Of a DNA stretch of 64,000 bases, positions 1-9,051 are shown piece after piece. The notes under the pieces were generated by a model. The model did not search any database. It saw only the letters and a list, made by a program, of their open reading frames with translations, and was not told the origin of the DNA. Within the stretch, counting starts at the first letter, position 1. Every line of letters starts with the position of its first letter. Origin of the DNA: Pseudomonadota bacterium (GTDB taxonomy: Bacteria > Pseudomonadota > Gammaproteobacteria > Steroidobacterales > Steroidobacteraceae); NCBI GenBank assembly GCA_018241505.1, contig JAFEDS010000001.1:62001-126000 (forward strand), given 5' to 3'. Made by a program: the position numbers and the translations under genes.

Positions 1-47
1 CGGAAGTCGGTGCAATGCCGTTGGCGGTGTCGCGGGTGTCGTTCATG
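1..47 (-). CDS. Possible start of a gene running off the left edge
   Basis: A minus-strand ATG at 45-47 opens a frame (MNDTRDTANGIAPTS) that stays open to the edge. It would lie 60 bases downstream of the PD40 gene on the same strand. No ribosome binding site is visible in front of it. A plus-strand frame ending with TGA at 54-56 is equally possible as the tail of an incoming gene. Fifteen codons are too few to choose. Confidence 0.2.
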
Positions 48-106
48 TTGGCGTGAGGCAAGCGATGGCCTGATCCAACATGAGTACAACACGGGATGCG
101 TGTTAG

Positions 107-997
107 TCAACGCCCGGATGGATGACTCGGGCACTCCGGTTTCCAACCAACACCGGGAGACACCTGGGAGATGAACAACTCGCCCGAGGCGCCGTCGGCT
201 GCGTCGCGCGAGAACATGAAGCTGCGGCTGTCGGGCGCAATCAGGGGACCGATCTCGCTGCCGTTCTGCTCGGGGAAGGGCTGCTCGCGGCGCCAACCCT
301 GCGCGGTGGCAACGGCGTAGACCAGGCCCACATTGGTTGAAATGATGCCCCAGCGTCCATTGGCGGCAGGTTGAAACTCGGATTCATCCTCTGCGGTGTT
401 GAATCCGGGGCCGAGGTTCTCGACCACCCAGCGCCCGTCGCGCTCGCGAGCGCGCCAGATGTCGTCTTTCCCGAGCCCGCCCGGTCGGCGCGAACCAAAG
501 TACAACCAACCATCGGCTGCCGGCCGGGGAAACCACTCGGCGGCTGCCGAATTCACCGGCGCCGGCAGGGCCACGGGCTGCGCCCAGGTGCCATCGGCCC
601 CGCGCTCGGTCCGGTAGATATCCAGGTCGGCGCTTTTGTGCGAGCCCGTGCGGCGGGTTGAAATGAACCACAGTGTTTTGCCATCGGGCGCGAACCAGGG
701 GTCCGCTTCCAGGCCCGGCCGCGAAATCGGCGAGTCGACGGGTGCCTGCCAGGCGCCCCGCTCACAGCGGGCCACGAGCAGATGCCAACCGGAAAACTTC
801 GGATCGCTGCGTACGAACCACAGATCGCCGGTGCGGGGATCGAAGGCCGGATGCGACTCCCAATCCGGGCTCGAGATGGCGGGGGCGTCCCAGTGTTTGA
901 TCGCGTTTCGTTCCGTCTCGCCGGCGACTCGTTCTGTCGCAAATGCCAGACCCGCGCTCAACAATGGCAGCAGATACACTGCGCGAAAGGCTCCCAT
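107..997 (-). CDS. Exported PD40 (TolB-like) beta-propeller protein
   Basis: A 296-residue protein with a signal peptide (MGAFRAVYLLPLLSAGLAFA) and no other membrane segment, so probably periplasmic. The body holds about four WD40-like beta-propeller (PD40) repeats, recognisable by blocks such as DPWFAPDGKTLWFISTR, EWFPRPAADGWLYFGSR and GPLIAPDSRSFMFSRD, each with a P-D-G/S turn followed by an aromatic strand. Such repeats occur in TolB and in many exported sensors or carbohydrate-binding proteins. No catalytic motif is visible, so its job is unknown. The ATG at 997 is chosen over longer starts because GAGGGAGC precedes it and the signal peptide begins there. It diverges from the DUF885 gene across 72 bases. 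Confidence 0.7.
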   Translation of the reverse strand: MGAFRAVYLLPLLSAGLAFATERVAGETERNAIKHWDAPAISSPDWESHPAFDPRTGDLWFVRSDPKFSGWHLLVARCERGAWQAPVDSPISRPGLEADPWFAPDGKTLWFISTRRTGSHKSADLDIYRTERGADGTWAQPVALPAPVNSAAAEWFPRPAADGWLYFGSRRPGGLGKDDIWRARERDGRWVVENLGPGFNTAEDESEFQPAANGRWGIISTNVGLVYAVATAQGWRREQPFPEQNGSEIGPLIAPDSRSFMFSRDAADGASGELFISQVSPGVGWKPECPSHPSGR

Positions 998-1069
998 AGG
1001 CGCTCCCTCGATGATTGTTGAGCTATATTCGCTCCGCCGACGGACGGTGTGCAACATTGAGGGTATTCG

Positions 1070-2887
1070 ATGATCAACCGGCGCAACTTCATTGTGGCAA
1101 GCGGCGTAGCAGCCGCTTTTTCGGATCTGGCCTCGGCCGCGGGTCGTGGGGCGGATGAGTCTGTCGAGACACTGCTGGCCGGCATGGCGGATGAGTTGCT
1201 GGCGGACTATCCGGAGAACGCGACCGGCTTGGGAATCGATCGCGACCGGCGCGCCGCTCTGAAATCCCGGCTCACGGATCGCTCGCCCGAGGGACAGCGC
1301 GCCATTGCGCAAAGAGCTGCGAAACGCCTCGAACGCCTGAAGGCCATCAATGTTGCAACACTCGATGAGGCTACGCGCATCGATGTGGACGTCATGCGCA
1401 CCGCGCATGAATTCGCGCTCACAGGCTTCGGCTTTCCGTATGGAGATGTGACGACCCTCAATCAATCCTGGGCGTTTCGCAATGCCCCGTACGTAGTCTC
1501 GCAGAATACGGGCGCGTTCCTCGAGATTCCCAACATGCTAGACGATCGCCACACGGTGGAAACAGCGGCGGACGCGCAGGCGTACCTGGCGCGAATGGAA
1601 GCCTATGCCGGCCAGTTGGACGGCGAGACCGCGAGGTTGCAGGCTGCTGCCGGCAAAGGAGTGATTGCACCGGACTTCCTGCTCGATCAGGCCATCAAAC
1701 AGATGGAAATCGCGCGTGGCGGCAACATTGCCGATTGGCCGCTGGTGAAATCCCTGGCGAAGCGTACGAAGGACATGCCGGGTCAGTTTGCCAGGCAGGC
1801 TGAGCAGCTTGCGCAGGACAAGGTCAGGCCCGCACTCAATCGCCAGTTTGGTGAGTTGAATGCGCATCGCAAGCGCGCGACGGCCGACGCGGGTGTGTGG
1901 AAGCTGCCGGATGGCGAGGCCTACTATGCCTGGGCGTTGAGTGCCGGAACGACCACGCACCTGAGTCCTGATGAGATCCATCGTATGGGTCAGGAGCAGT
2001 TGCGGGAGCTGCAGGGGGAGATGGACGGCATTCTCCAGGGAATGGGCAACACGGCAGGTACGGTTGGCGAGCGGATGGCGGCGCTGGCCAAGGAAAAGCG
2101 CTATCAGTTCCCGGAAGGCGACCCGGGCCGTGCGCAAATCATGGAGTACCTCAACGGCCGCATTGCCGACATGCGGACCCGGTTGCCACGTGCATTCAAG
2201 ACTCTCGTGGCAGGCAGACTCGAGATCAAGCGACTGCCCCCTGAAGTTGAACCCGGGGCCCCGGGTGCCTATGGCGGCCCGGGAACGATTGACGGCAAGG
2301 TGCCAGGCCGCTTCTGGATCAATCTCCACACCACCAGTCGCCATACGCGCTTCAGCCTGCCTACGCTCGCCTATCACGAGTCGATTCCGGGACACGTCTG
2401 GCAGGGCGAATATACGTTCAAGTTGCCTCTCGCACGTTCCCTGCTTGCATTCAACGCCTACACCGAAGGTTGGGCTCTGTACGCAGAACAACTCGCGGAT
2501 GAGTTGGGCGTCTACAAAGATGATCCGGTTGGGCGCCTCGGTTACCTGCAGTCGATTGCGTTCCGGGCGTGCCGGCTCGTCGTGGACACCGGCCTGCATG
2601 CCAAGCGCTGGACACGCCAGCAGGCAATCCAATGGTTTGCAACTACCAACGGCTCAGGTCTGGAGGAAGTGAGCAGCGAGGTCGATCGTTATTGCGCTTG
2701 GCCGGGCCAGGCGTGCGGCTATAAGGTAGGCCACAGCGAAATCAACCGCCTGCGGACCAAGGCCCGCGGCGAGTTGGGCGGCAAGTTCGATCTGCGCCTG
2801 TTTGATGATGCGGTGGTGAAGGGCGGCGATGTGCCGATGGTTGTGCTCGCGCGCAACATCGACGCCTTCATCAAAAAGCAGGGCTAA
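1070..2887 (+). CDS. DUF885 family exported metallopeptidase-like protein
   Basis: A 605-residue DUF885 protein. The N-terminus MINRRNFIVASGVAAAF is a twin-arginine-like signal (RR then hydrophobic), so folded export to the periplasm is likely. The family signature is clear: HESIPGH at residues 436-442 and EGWALYAE beginning at residue 466, giving two His and a downstream Glu as a probable zinc site of the gluzincin kind. Length fits the family (about 580-620). The physiological substrate of most members is unknown. The start is fixed by GAGGG nine bases before the ATG. Its stop overlaps by four bases the stop of the convergent phosphatase gene, leaving no room for a terminator between them. 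Confidence 0.85.
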   Translation: MINRRNFIVASGVAAAFSDLASAAGRGADESVETLLAGMADELLADYPENATGLGIDRDRRAALKSRLTDRSPEGQRAIAQRAAKRLERLKAINVATLDEATRIDVDVMRTAHEFALTGFGFPYGDVTTLNQSWAFRNAPYVVSQNTGAFLEIPNMLDDRHTVETAADAQAYLARMEAYAGQLDGETARLQAAAGKGVIAPDFLLDQAIKQMEIARGGNIADWPLVKSLAKRTKDMPGQFARQAEQLAQDKVRPALNRQFGELNAHRKRATADAGVWKLPDGEAYYAWALSAGTTTHLSPDEIHRMGQEQLRELQGEMDGILQGMGNTAGTVGERMAALAKEKRYQFPEGDPGRAQIMEYLNGRIADMRTRLPRAFKTLVAGRLEIKRLPPEVEPGAPGAYGGPGTIDGKVPGRFWINLHTTSRHTRFSLPTLAYHESIPGHVWQGEYTFKLPLARSLLAFNAYTEGWALYAEQLADELGVYKDDPVGRLGYLQSIAFRACRLVVDTGLHAKRWTRQQAIQWFATTNGSGLEEVSSEVDRYCAWPGQACGYKVGHSEINRLRTKARGELGGKFDLRLFDDAVVKGGDVPMVVLARNIDAFIKKQG

Positions 2888-4563
2888 TGGCTGCAGGTGT
2901 TCGCGGCGCTGCTGTCGAGATCGATGCAGCGCCCGTCCACCGGCGGATGCGCCACGCCGACCAGCCCTGCCAGGGTGGGGGCAATATCCACGGTTTCGAT
3001 CGGCAGATATTGCTCATAGCCAGGCAGCCCGGGACGCCAGAACACGATCGGAACCCGGCGATCGTAGTTCCACGGGGTGCCGTGACCGGCGATGTAGAAG
3101 CCGTTGGAATCCACGTGATCCAGGGTTGAGTAGGGTTTGAAAGCGATCAGAATGTCCGCGCTGCGTTGCGGATCCACACTTTCCGCGAAGCGTTCCTCCA
3201 GCCGCATTTCATCCGGCGGTACACCCGGCCGAACCTGTAGTTTCAGGATATCGGCCTTGGCAAAGGCCTGCGTCACGTAAGGCTGTTGATTCAGGAATTT
3301 GACCGCGCTGTCGCTGAGCTTCTGCCGCTCCTCGGGTGTCAGCGCCGGCGTTGGCAGGAAGTACAAGCCGTACGAAAGATAGGCGAACGCGTTGACGCCG
3401 AGGTGCTTGTTGACTTCATCCGCGACGTCGGCGGTCATTCGCTCGGCAGGGAAACCCTTCAGCCGCACCCGCTCGGCGGCATCGAGTCCGCCGTGATCGG
3501 CTGACAGGACTACGACGTACCGCACCTTCGCCGCATCCAGAGTCTTGAAGAAAGCACCGAGGTTCTGGTCGAGGTGCGCCATCTGGTCGCACATCTCCGG
3601 CCCCTCATTACCATAGCGGTGGCCGATGTAGTCGGTGGCACTCAGTGAGATTGCCAGCAGGTCCGGCGCGCCACCGCGCCCCAACTTGTAGCGGTTGAGC
3701 AGTGATGTGGCCAACTCCAGTGTCAGCTCATCGACAGTCGGGCTGGCGCGAACCCAGCGCTTGAAGGCCTTGTCATCGCGAAAGGGTTTGTCCGGGTTGG
3801 CGCGCTTCCAGTCCGCAGGAACGTGATGATGGACGTTCCACGTATTGTCGTAGGTCACGTAGGAGTTGAGTCGAGCACAGGACGCATCGAGTGGCTTCCA
3901 AGTGGGAAGCTGCTTTTTCCAGCGCCGGGTAATCGAGTCGTTGAGGGCCTTTACCGGCTCCAGGCGTTGATTTGCGTCAGCGCCCGGCGGCACGTACGTG
4001 TTGAATCCCAGCTCGTCGTCCCACCAGAAAACGGCATCCGGGTTGTGTCCGGCCATGTTGATGGCGCCCCGATCTTTGCCGGACACGGCAACGACCTTCG
4101 AGGCGGGATTCTGGGCCTTGAGCCATTCTCCCAGTGTGGACGTCCGCAGGTTGGCAGGTCCCCGGGGCTCGGCCGGGCGCCCCGGTACCGTGGTGCCCGC
4201 GTCATAGAGGCAGTACATCGGCTTGCCGTCCGCGCCGAGCCATTCGTTGGCAATGATGCCGGTGCCGCTCGGATGTTTGCCGGTGAGCAGGGTGGAGTGC
4301 CCGGGGCAGGTTTCAGTTGCGGCGTGGCTCTGATAGCCATTGGGAAACACCACGCCCGCATCGATCATGCGCCGCAGGCCCGCCTCATAGCGGCCGCGGT
4401 ATTGATCGAAGATCCCCGCGGAGAACTGATCGACCGCAATCGCGACAATGAGTGTCGGTTTATCGGCCGGGAGCCGCGGATCCGCCGCACTGGCCGGCAG
4501 CATCGCGCCGACCGTGAACAGGGAGCTCAGGATGAGCGCAACGCTCGTGGAGTTTTTATTCAT
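2884..4563 (-). CDS. PafA/SPAP-type alkaline phosphatase, exported
   Basis: A 559-residue alkaline-phosphatase-superfamily enzyme with a signal peptide ending ASA (about residue 26). It shows the zinc-site Asp in VAVDQF (D45), the nucleophile block HAATETCPGHS with Thr85 as the expected attacking residue, NEW soon after (the PafA-type Asn) and SGKDRGAINMAGH, whose K-x-R pair matches the phosphate-binding Lys/Arg that marks phosphomonoesterases of the PafA/SPAP group rather than NPP diesterases. The later SADHGGLD and GHGTPW blocks supply the other metal ligands. Role: release of inorganic phosphate from organic phosphates in the periplasm. The ATG at 4563 is chosen because the signal peptide begins there; longer starts only add low-complexity residues. 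It diverges from the alpha/beta hydrolase gene. Confidence 0.85.
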   Translation of the reverse strand: MNKNSTSVALILSSLFTVGAMLPASAADPRLPADKPTLIVAIAVDQFSAGIFDQYRGRYEAGLRRMIDAGVVFPNGYQSHAATETCPGHSTLLTGKHPSGTGIIANEWLGADGKPMYCLYDAGTTVPGRPAEPRGPANLRTSTLGEWLKAQNPASKVVAVSGKDRGAINMAGHNPDAVFWWDDELGFNTYVPPGADANQRLEPVKALNDSITRRWKKQLPTWKPLDASCARLNSYVTYDNTWNVHHHVPADWKRANPDKPFRDDKAFKRWVRASPTVDELTLELATSLLNRYKLGRGGAPDLLAISLSATDYIGHRYGNEGPEMCDQMAHLDQNLGAFFKTLDAAKVRYVVVLSADHGGLDAAERVRLKGFPAERMTADVADEVNKHLGVNAFAYLSYGLYFLPTPALTPEERQKLSDSAVKFLNQQPYVTQAFAKADILKLQVRPGVPPDEMRLEERFAESVDPQRSADILIAFKPYSTLDHVDSNGFYIAGHGTPWNYDRRVPIVFWRPGLPGYEQYLPIETVDIAPTLAGLVGVAHPPVDGRCIDLDSSAANTCSH

Positions 4564-4635
4564 GGCCGGAATGGTATCACCGCTCAGCGCGAGCATCGCA
4601 TGCCGCAGGAGCATAATGGCGCCTGACCGCACAAT

Positions 4636-5388
4636 ATGGGACATCGCATGCTGTGGTACGAGAAAGGTGGATCGGGGACCCGGGTCATCCTGCTGCTTCA
4701 CGGGCTGGGTGCGACCTCGGGCGTGTGGGCCGGGGTGCAACGTGTTCTCAATGAGCGTGGCATCGGGAGATGGATATCGCCTGACCTGAGTGGCCACGGA
4801 CGTTCGGCCGTTCTCCGTCAGTACAGTGTCGGCAGCTTCGCCGCGCAGCTTGCCGGTCTCGTTCAAGCGGAGTCTGAGTTGTTCGTCATCGGACACTCGT
4901 TAGGTGCCTACCTGGGTTTAGCGCTGGCGAGCCGCTGGTTTGGTGTGGATGTCCGGGGTGTGCTGGCGATTGGACCCAAGATTTCCTGGCCCCCGGCGGA
5001 TGTTCAGGCCGCGCACGAGCTCGCGACGAGACCGGTGCGCTGGTATTCAAACAGCGAGGAAGCCTGGAACCGCTATCGTCGTGTCTCAGGTCTCGAGGCG
5101 GGAATCGCGCCGGCAGACGAATGGCTCCGTCACGGTGTCACTCAGTCGGCAGAAGGTTGGCGCCTCTCGCAGGACGCTCGTACGTTTCAGGTAGCCGGCG
5201 CCCCGTTTGATAGCCTCGTGGCCGGTGCAAAGGCACGCCTCGTGTTGGCGCGCGGTGAGCACGATCCGATGGTGAGCACTTCAGAGTTGCAAGCGTACTC
5301 CCCAGACGCTCAGGAAATTACTGCCGTGGGTCACAACGCTCATGTCGAGAATCCCGACGAGATCGTTAGATTGTTCGGGACGCTCTGA
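4636..5388 (+). CDS. Alpha/beta hydrolase
   Basis: A 250-residue alpha/beta-hydrolase-fold protein with the oxyanion-hole block LLLHGLG near the N-terminus, the nucleophile elbow GHSLG (Ser88 in this numbering) and the terminal His in GHNAHVENPDE. No signal peptide is seen, so it is cytoplasmic. A second ATG four codons in (4648) has GGGA at a better distance and may be the true start. It is followed after one base by the P450 gene, so the two are probably co-transcribed. The pair suggests ester or amide hydrolysis coupled to oxidation of the same compound, but no substrate can be assigned. Confidence 0.8.
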   Translation: MGHRMLWYEKGGSGTRVILLLHGLGATSGVWAGVQRVLNERGIGRWISPDLSGHGRSAVLRQYSVGSFAAQLAGLVQAESELFVIGHSLGAYLGLALASRWFGVDVRGVLAIGPKISWPPADVQAAHELATRPVRWYSNSEEAWNRYRRVSGLEAGIAPADEWLRHGVTQSAEGWRLSQDARTFQVAGAPFDSLVAGAKARLVLARGEHDPMVSTSELQAYSPDAQEITAVGHNAHVENPDEIVRLFGTL

Positions 5389-5389
5389 A

Positions 5390-6595
5390 GTGGCCGCCGA
5401 CCTCAGCCATGATCTCGTTGCCGCGTTCGATCCAAACCGGCTGGACACGGCATTTTACCAGGACCCGTACCCAACTTACGCCGCCCTGCGTGAGTTGGAT
5501 CCGGTCCATCGCTGCCCCGATGGAACCTGGTTTCTCACCCGTTATGCCGACCTGGATCAAATCTACCGCGATCGCAACAGCTTCAGCTCCGACAAGAAGG
5601 TCGCCTTCGGCCCGAAGTTCGGGCCCGGCTCGCCGCTGTTCGAACATCACACCACGAGTCTCGTTTTCAATGACCCCCCGTATCACACCCGGGTGAGGCG
5701 TCACATTGTCAGTGCGCTGACGCCACGCGTGCTGCAGTCAATGGAGCCGCAGGTGGCGGCTCTCGTCGACCGCCTCCTGGATCGGCTCGGTGAGCGGCGC
5801 CGCTTCGATCTCATTGAAGAGTTTGCGGCGGCTATTCCCATCGAGGTGATTGGCAACCTGTTGCGGGTTCCCCATGAGGATCGTGAGCCGTTGCGTGGCT
5901 GGTCCCTCGCCATCCTCGGAGCCCTGGAGCCCACCCTGACGGACCAACAGCTTGCAGCCGGCAATCGGGCCGTGCGCGAATTCACCGACTATCTGCAACG
6001 GCTGGCCGACGACCGGCGCGCGTGTCTCAGTGATGACGATCTGTTGAGCCGACTCCTGCAGGAGAAGGATCTTTCCATTCCCGAGCTGCTGCATAATTGC
6101 GTGTTCCTGTTGAATGCGGGACACGAGACCACGACCAACCTGATCGGCAACGGCCTGGCGCTGCTGCTGTCCGATCCCCCATCCCTGCAGCGCCTGCGAC
6201 GCGAGCCGGAGTTGATAGTGAGCGCCGTGGAGGAGTGCCTGCGTTTCGAAAGCCCGAACCAGTTGGGGAACCGGTTGGTTGTGCAACCATGTTGTGTCGG
6301 CGGCGTCACTCTGACGCCCGGCGCGTATCTGAACCTGTGTATCGGGGCGGCGAATCGGGATGCGCGCGAATTCGCGCAGCCGGATGTGTTTGACATTGGC
6401 CGCAAGCCGAACCGGCACCTCGCGTTCGCGGCCGGCGGTCATGCCTGCGCAGGGATGTCCGTGGCACGGCTGGAGGCGCGCATTGCGATCCTCAGGTTGA
6501 TTGAGCGTTTCCCTGACATGCAGTTGACAGGCGAGCAAGTGCGGGGAGGGCGTGCGCGCTTCCGTGGGTTTCGTTCGCTGTGGGCGTCCATATGA
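5390..6595 (+). CDS. Cytochrome P450
   Basis: A soluble bacterial P450 of 401 residues counted from the GTG at 5390, the first start after the preceding stop; an upstream in-frame ATG lies inside the neighbour. Signatures: I-helix AGHETTTN near residue 243, K-helix EECLR near 282, and the heme loop FAAGGHACAGMS with axial Cys353. The heme loop has His where Arg is usual two residues before Cys, which is common in bacterial class I enzymes. It needs a ferredoxin and reductase, and none is encoded within the window. Probable mono-oxygenation of a hydrophobic substrate, jointly with the adjacent hydrolase. Confidence 0.9.
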   Translation: MAADLSHDLVAAFDPNRLDTAFYQDPYPTYAALRELDPVHRCPDGTWFLTRYADLDQIYRDRNSFSSDKKVAFGPKFGPGSPLFEHHTTSLVFNDPPYHTRVRRHIVSALTPRVLQSMEPQVAALVDRLLDRLGERRRFDLIEEFAAAIPIEVIGNLLRVPHEDREPLRGWSLAILGALEPTLTDQQLAAGNRAVREFTDYLQRLADDRRACLSDDDLLSRLLQEKDLSIPELLHNCVFLLNAGHETTTNLIGNGLALLLSDPPSLQRLRREPELIVSAVEECLRFESPNQLGNRLVVQPCCVGGVTLTPGAYLNLCIGAANRDAREFAQPDVFDIGRKPNRHLAFAAGGHACAGMSVARLEARIAILRLIERFPDMQLTGEQVRGGRARFRGFRSLWASI

Positions 6596-6755
6596 GAGGT
6601 CTGTGTATGGTGTTCGCGTATGGCGTCCGTGTATGGAGTCGGACATGCCGCGGCCCGGCGGACGCTGAGTTCCGCGTCTGAATCACCGCGGCGGGTGGAA
6701 AAGTTCCTTTCAAAGCATTGCGTTGCGGATGCCAGGGCGCGAAGATACCAACACC

Positions 6756-7340
6756 ATGACAGTCCTGAAACGCGATTCGCAGTACCATACCTACGGTGAC
6801 TACCTCATCTGGTCCCGGAATTTCGGCGACGAGTTGATTGATGGCACGGCGTATGTGAGAGAGCCACCCTCGCCAGGCGCGCCGCATCAACTGGTAGTCG
6901 GCGAGGTTTTTCACCAGATAGCCAATGCGCTCGAAGACACGCATTGGCGCGTGATGGTTGCTCCACTCGACATTCGCTTGCCCAAGTCCACGGAGCTGGA
7001 TAGTTTGGTTGACACTGTTGTACAACCCGACATTTTCATCACTGGAGACCCGTCGAAGCTCGACAATCGCGGAATGCGAGGCGCGCCCGATTGGCTGGTG
7101 GAGGTCGCATCGCCCAGCACCGCGCGGTATGACCAGAAAAAAAAGATTCCCATCTACGAGCGATCCGGTGTCCGTGAGGTGTGGCTGGTCAACCCCGCAA
7201 CTCTGAAAGTGACGATCTATCGGCTCCAGGATGGACGTTATGGACGCCCGACCGTTATAGAAATGAAGGGCCAGACCGAGCTCGCTGCGGTCCCAGGTGT
7301 TGTCGTCGACTGGGACCGCCTGGTGGCCAGATGCCTTTAA
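6756..7340 (+). CDS. Uma2 family (DUF820) putative endonuclease
   Basis: A 194-residue Uma2/DUF820 protein with a PD-(D/E)XK nuclease-like core. Visible elements are HQLVVGEVFHQI early, VQPDIFI (PD), LVEVASPSTARYDQKKK (ExxSPST plus downstream Lys) and YERSGVREVWLVNP, the family's strongest block. These genes are abundant in cyanobacteria and scattered elsewhere; their biological role is unproven. The ATG at 6756 is used; TTG 6723 and ATG 6729 upstream are in frame but have no better ribosome binding site. It stands alone, bounded by a hairpin downstream. Confidence 0.75.
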   Translation: MTVLKRDSQYHTYGDYLIWSRNFGDELIDGTAYVREPPSPGAPHQLVVGEVFHQIANALEDTHWRVMVAPLDIRLPKSTELDSLVDTVVQPDIFITGDPSKLDNRGMRGAPDWLVEVASPSTARYDQKKKIPIYERSGVREVWLVNPATLKVTIYRLQDGRYGRPTVIEMKGQTELAAVPGVVVDWDRLVARCL

Positions 7341-7341
7341 A

Positions 7342-7369
7342 GCGCATATGCTCTCGAGCTCATATGCGT
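7342..7369. terminator. Inverted repeat between Uma2 and sigma genes
   Basis: CGCATATG at 7343-7350 and CATATGCG at 7361-7368 are perfect 8-base arms around a 10-base loop that itself contains CTCGAG. The repeat begins two bases after the Uma2 stop codon and ends 27 bases before the sigma-factor start. A terminator for Uma2 is the simplest reading, but there is no T-run, so an operator for the sigma operon is also possible. Confidence 0.5.
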
Positions 7370-7395
7370 GACAGCGGAAATCAACTCAGGCGGCG

Positions 7396-7914
7396 GTGCC
7401 GGTGAGCGCGCCAAAAGATGAGGTCCTGGTGGACGTCCCGACAATCACCAGCAGTACCTCCCGCTTGCGACGCTACTTCTCCAAGCGCGTGCCGCCGGCG
7501 GAGGTGGACGACCTTGTACAGGAGGTATTCCTCCGAATGCAGGTCCATGGCGCGGGCGGGCGCATCGAGCATATGGAGGGGTACTTGTTCTCGGTCGCCG
7601 GCAGTGTCCTGGCGGACAGAGCGCGGCGGTCGGCGGTCCGACATGGCTCCGCGCATACTGCGTTGGAAGAAACGCACCATCCGACTGAGGATCTCACGCC
7701 GGAGCGCGTCTTACTGGATCGCGAGGCGCTGAATCTGGTTGTCGATGCCATCGTCGACCTGCCCGCCCGCACACGGGAGGTGTTTGTACTGCATCGGTTC
7801 GAGGAAATGAGTTGCGGTGCCATTGCAGCGCAGCTTGGAATCACAGTCAGCGGCGTAGAGAAGCACATTATGAAAGCTTTACGCCATCTCCACAAACGGC
7901 TGGCAGGTGAGTGA
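7396..7914 (+). CDS. ECF (FecI-like) RNA polymerase sigma factor
   Basis: A 172-residue sigma-70 family protein of ECF size. Region 2 is seen in RRYFSKRVPPAEVDDLVQEV, followed by DRARR, and region 4 in LPARTREVFVLHRFEEMS and AAQLGITVSGVEKHIMKAL (helix-turn-helix). The start is GTG at 7396 or 7402. FecR overlaps its end by eight bases and an STN-type TonB receptor follows, which is the standard cell-surface-signalling order: the loaded receptor signals through FecR to release this sigma factor. It probably drives the downstream receptor operon. Confidence 0.9.
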   Translation: MPVSAPKDEVLVDVPTITSSTSRLRRYFSKRVPPAEVDDLVQEVFLRMQVHGAGGRIEHMEGYLFSVAGSVLADRARRSAVRHGSAHTALEETHHPTEDLTPERVLLDREALNLVVDAIVDLPARTREVFVLHRFEEMSCGAIAAQLGITVSGVEKHIMKALRHLHKRLAGE

Positions 7915-8974
7915 CGTGGTAGGACTCAGGATCGTTCCTACAGAGAATCTCGCGGCGGATCAGGCAGCCGAATGGTTTGCGCGGCAACGCTCCGGTCGCT
8001 GGTCCCCAGCCGATGCGGCCGATTTCGCGGCCTGGCTGAAAGAGCAGGAAAGCCACGCGCGCGCCTGGGCAAGGTACGAACAGCTCTGGACGCGTGTCGG
8101 GTCGGTCCGAGACGATCCACGCATATTGGCGTTGCGGGAAACCGCGAAGAATAGCGGGGCAGGGCGTTGGCGGAGCCTGGGGCTGCTGACAGGCAGCGCC
8201 GCTGCAGCCATCGTTGCTGTCGTGGGAGCGTGGGTGTTGTTGCGACCCGCTCCAACACAACACGTCGCCGCGGAGCCGGCACCTGTCACAAAGCCTGCCG
8301 AGGCCCCGGCGATCCGTATCGCCAGTACACAGAAAGGCGAACGCTCTTTGCTGTTGTTGCCTGACGGCTCTCGTATCACCTTGAATTCCGACAGTTCCGT
8401 TCAAACCGACTACTCGAATGAACGGCGGCGCGTCACCCTGGTGCGAGGCGAGGCATTTTTCCAGGTGGCCAAGGACCCGGCGCGTCCATTTGTGGTGACT
8501 GCCGGCTCGCGCGACGTGGTGGCCGTCGGAACCGCGTTCGAAGTTCGCCTCGGTGAACGCCAGTTACGAGTGACCCTGGTCCAGGGACGGGTTCGCGTGG
8601 TGCCGGGGCCTCACGCGCCCGCCACCGCGAAAACGCCGGCCGAAGTCAGTTTGGATGCCGGGTCTGCCATGACGGTACTCGAGAGCGGGTCTGAGTTGAT
8701 TGAGCCCGTGGATACCGCGCGGGCGGTGCATTGGCGCGATGGCAAGCTGAACTACATCATTTTCGACGAGGAAAAGCTGTCGGATGTGGTGACGGAAATG
8801 AATCGTTATTCGCCGCAACGGCTGGTGATAGCCGACTCCAGCCTGGAGGACCGCAAGGTCAGCGGTGTGTTTGAATCCAGTGCGGCCCGCGCCGTGGCCC
8901 GCGCGCTCGAAGCCTATGGATTGGCACGGGCCGATGTATCTTCTCCCGATGTGATCGTCCTGAAATCCCCCTGA
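7907..8974 (+). CDS. FecR-type anti-sigma/signal transducer
   Basis: A 355-residue inner-membrane protein. Residues about 15-60 form the cytoplasmic DUF4880 domain (AAEWFARQRSGRWSPADAADF), a single membrane helix lies near 85-107, and the periplasmic FecR domain follows (TLNSDSSVQTDYSNERRRVTL, GEAFFQVAKDPARPFVV, VGTAFEVRL). A C-terminal DUF4974-type part (WRDGKLNYIIFDEEKLSDVV) is expected to contact the receptor's STN domain. The GTG start overlaps the sigma-factor stop, indicating coupled translation. Confidence 0.9.
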   Translation: MSDVVGLRIVPTENLAADQAAEWFARQRSGRWSPADAADFAAWLKEQESHARAWARYEQLWTRVGSVRDDPRILALRETAKNSGAGRWRSLGLLTGSAAAAIVAVVGAWVLLRPAPTQHVAAEPAPVTKPAEAPAIRIASTQKGERSLLLLPDGSRITLNSDSSVQTDYSNERRRVTLVRGEAFFQVAKDPARPFVVTAGSRDVVAVGTAFEVRLGERQLRVTLVQGRVRVVPGPHAPATAKTPAEVSLDAGSAMTVLESGSELIEPVDTARAVHWRDGKLNYIIFDEEKLSDVVTEMNRYSPQRLVIADSSLEDRKVSGVFESSAARAVARALEAYGLARADVSSPDVIVLKSP

Positions 8975-9051
8975 GGTGGTGCGGACCTCGCGCGGTTGTG
9001 CGTCTTAAGCACCAAAGCACACCGCAACGCGGCTTCAGCACGGGGGACGAG

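Noticed and set aside
1538-2632. Long antisense open frame opposite the DUF885 gene
   Set aside because: Lies wholly opposite a gene with clear family motifs, and its translation shows no domain or signal. Typical of high-GC DNA.
6756-7340. Uma2 gene as part of an insertion sequence
   Set aside because: No transposase, terminal inverted repeats or target duplications found around it; the hairpin at 7342-7369 is single.
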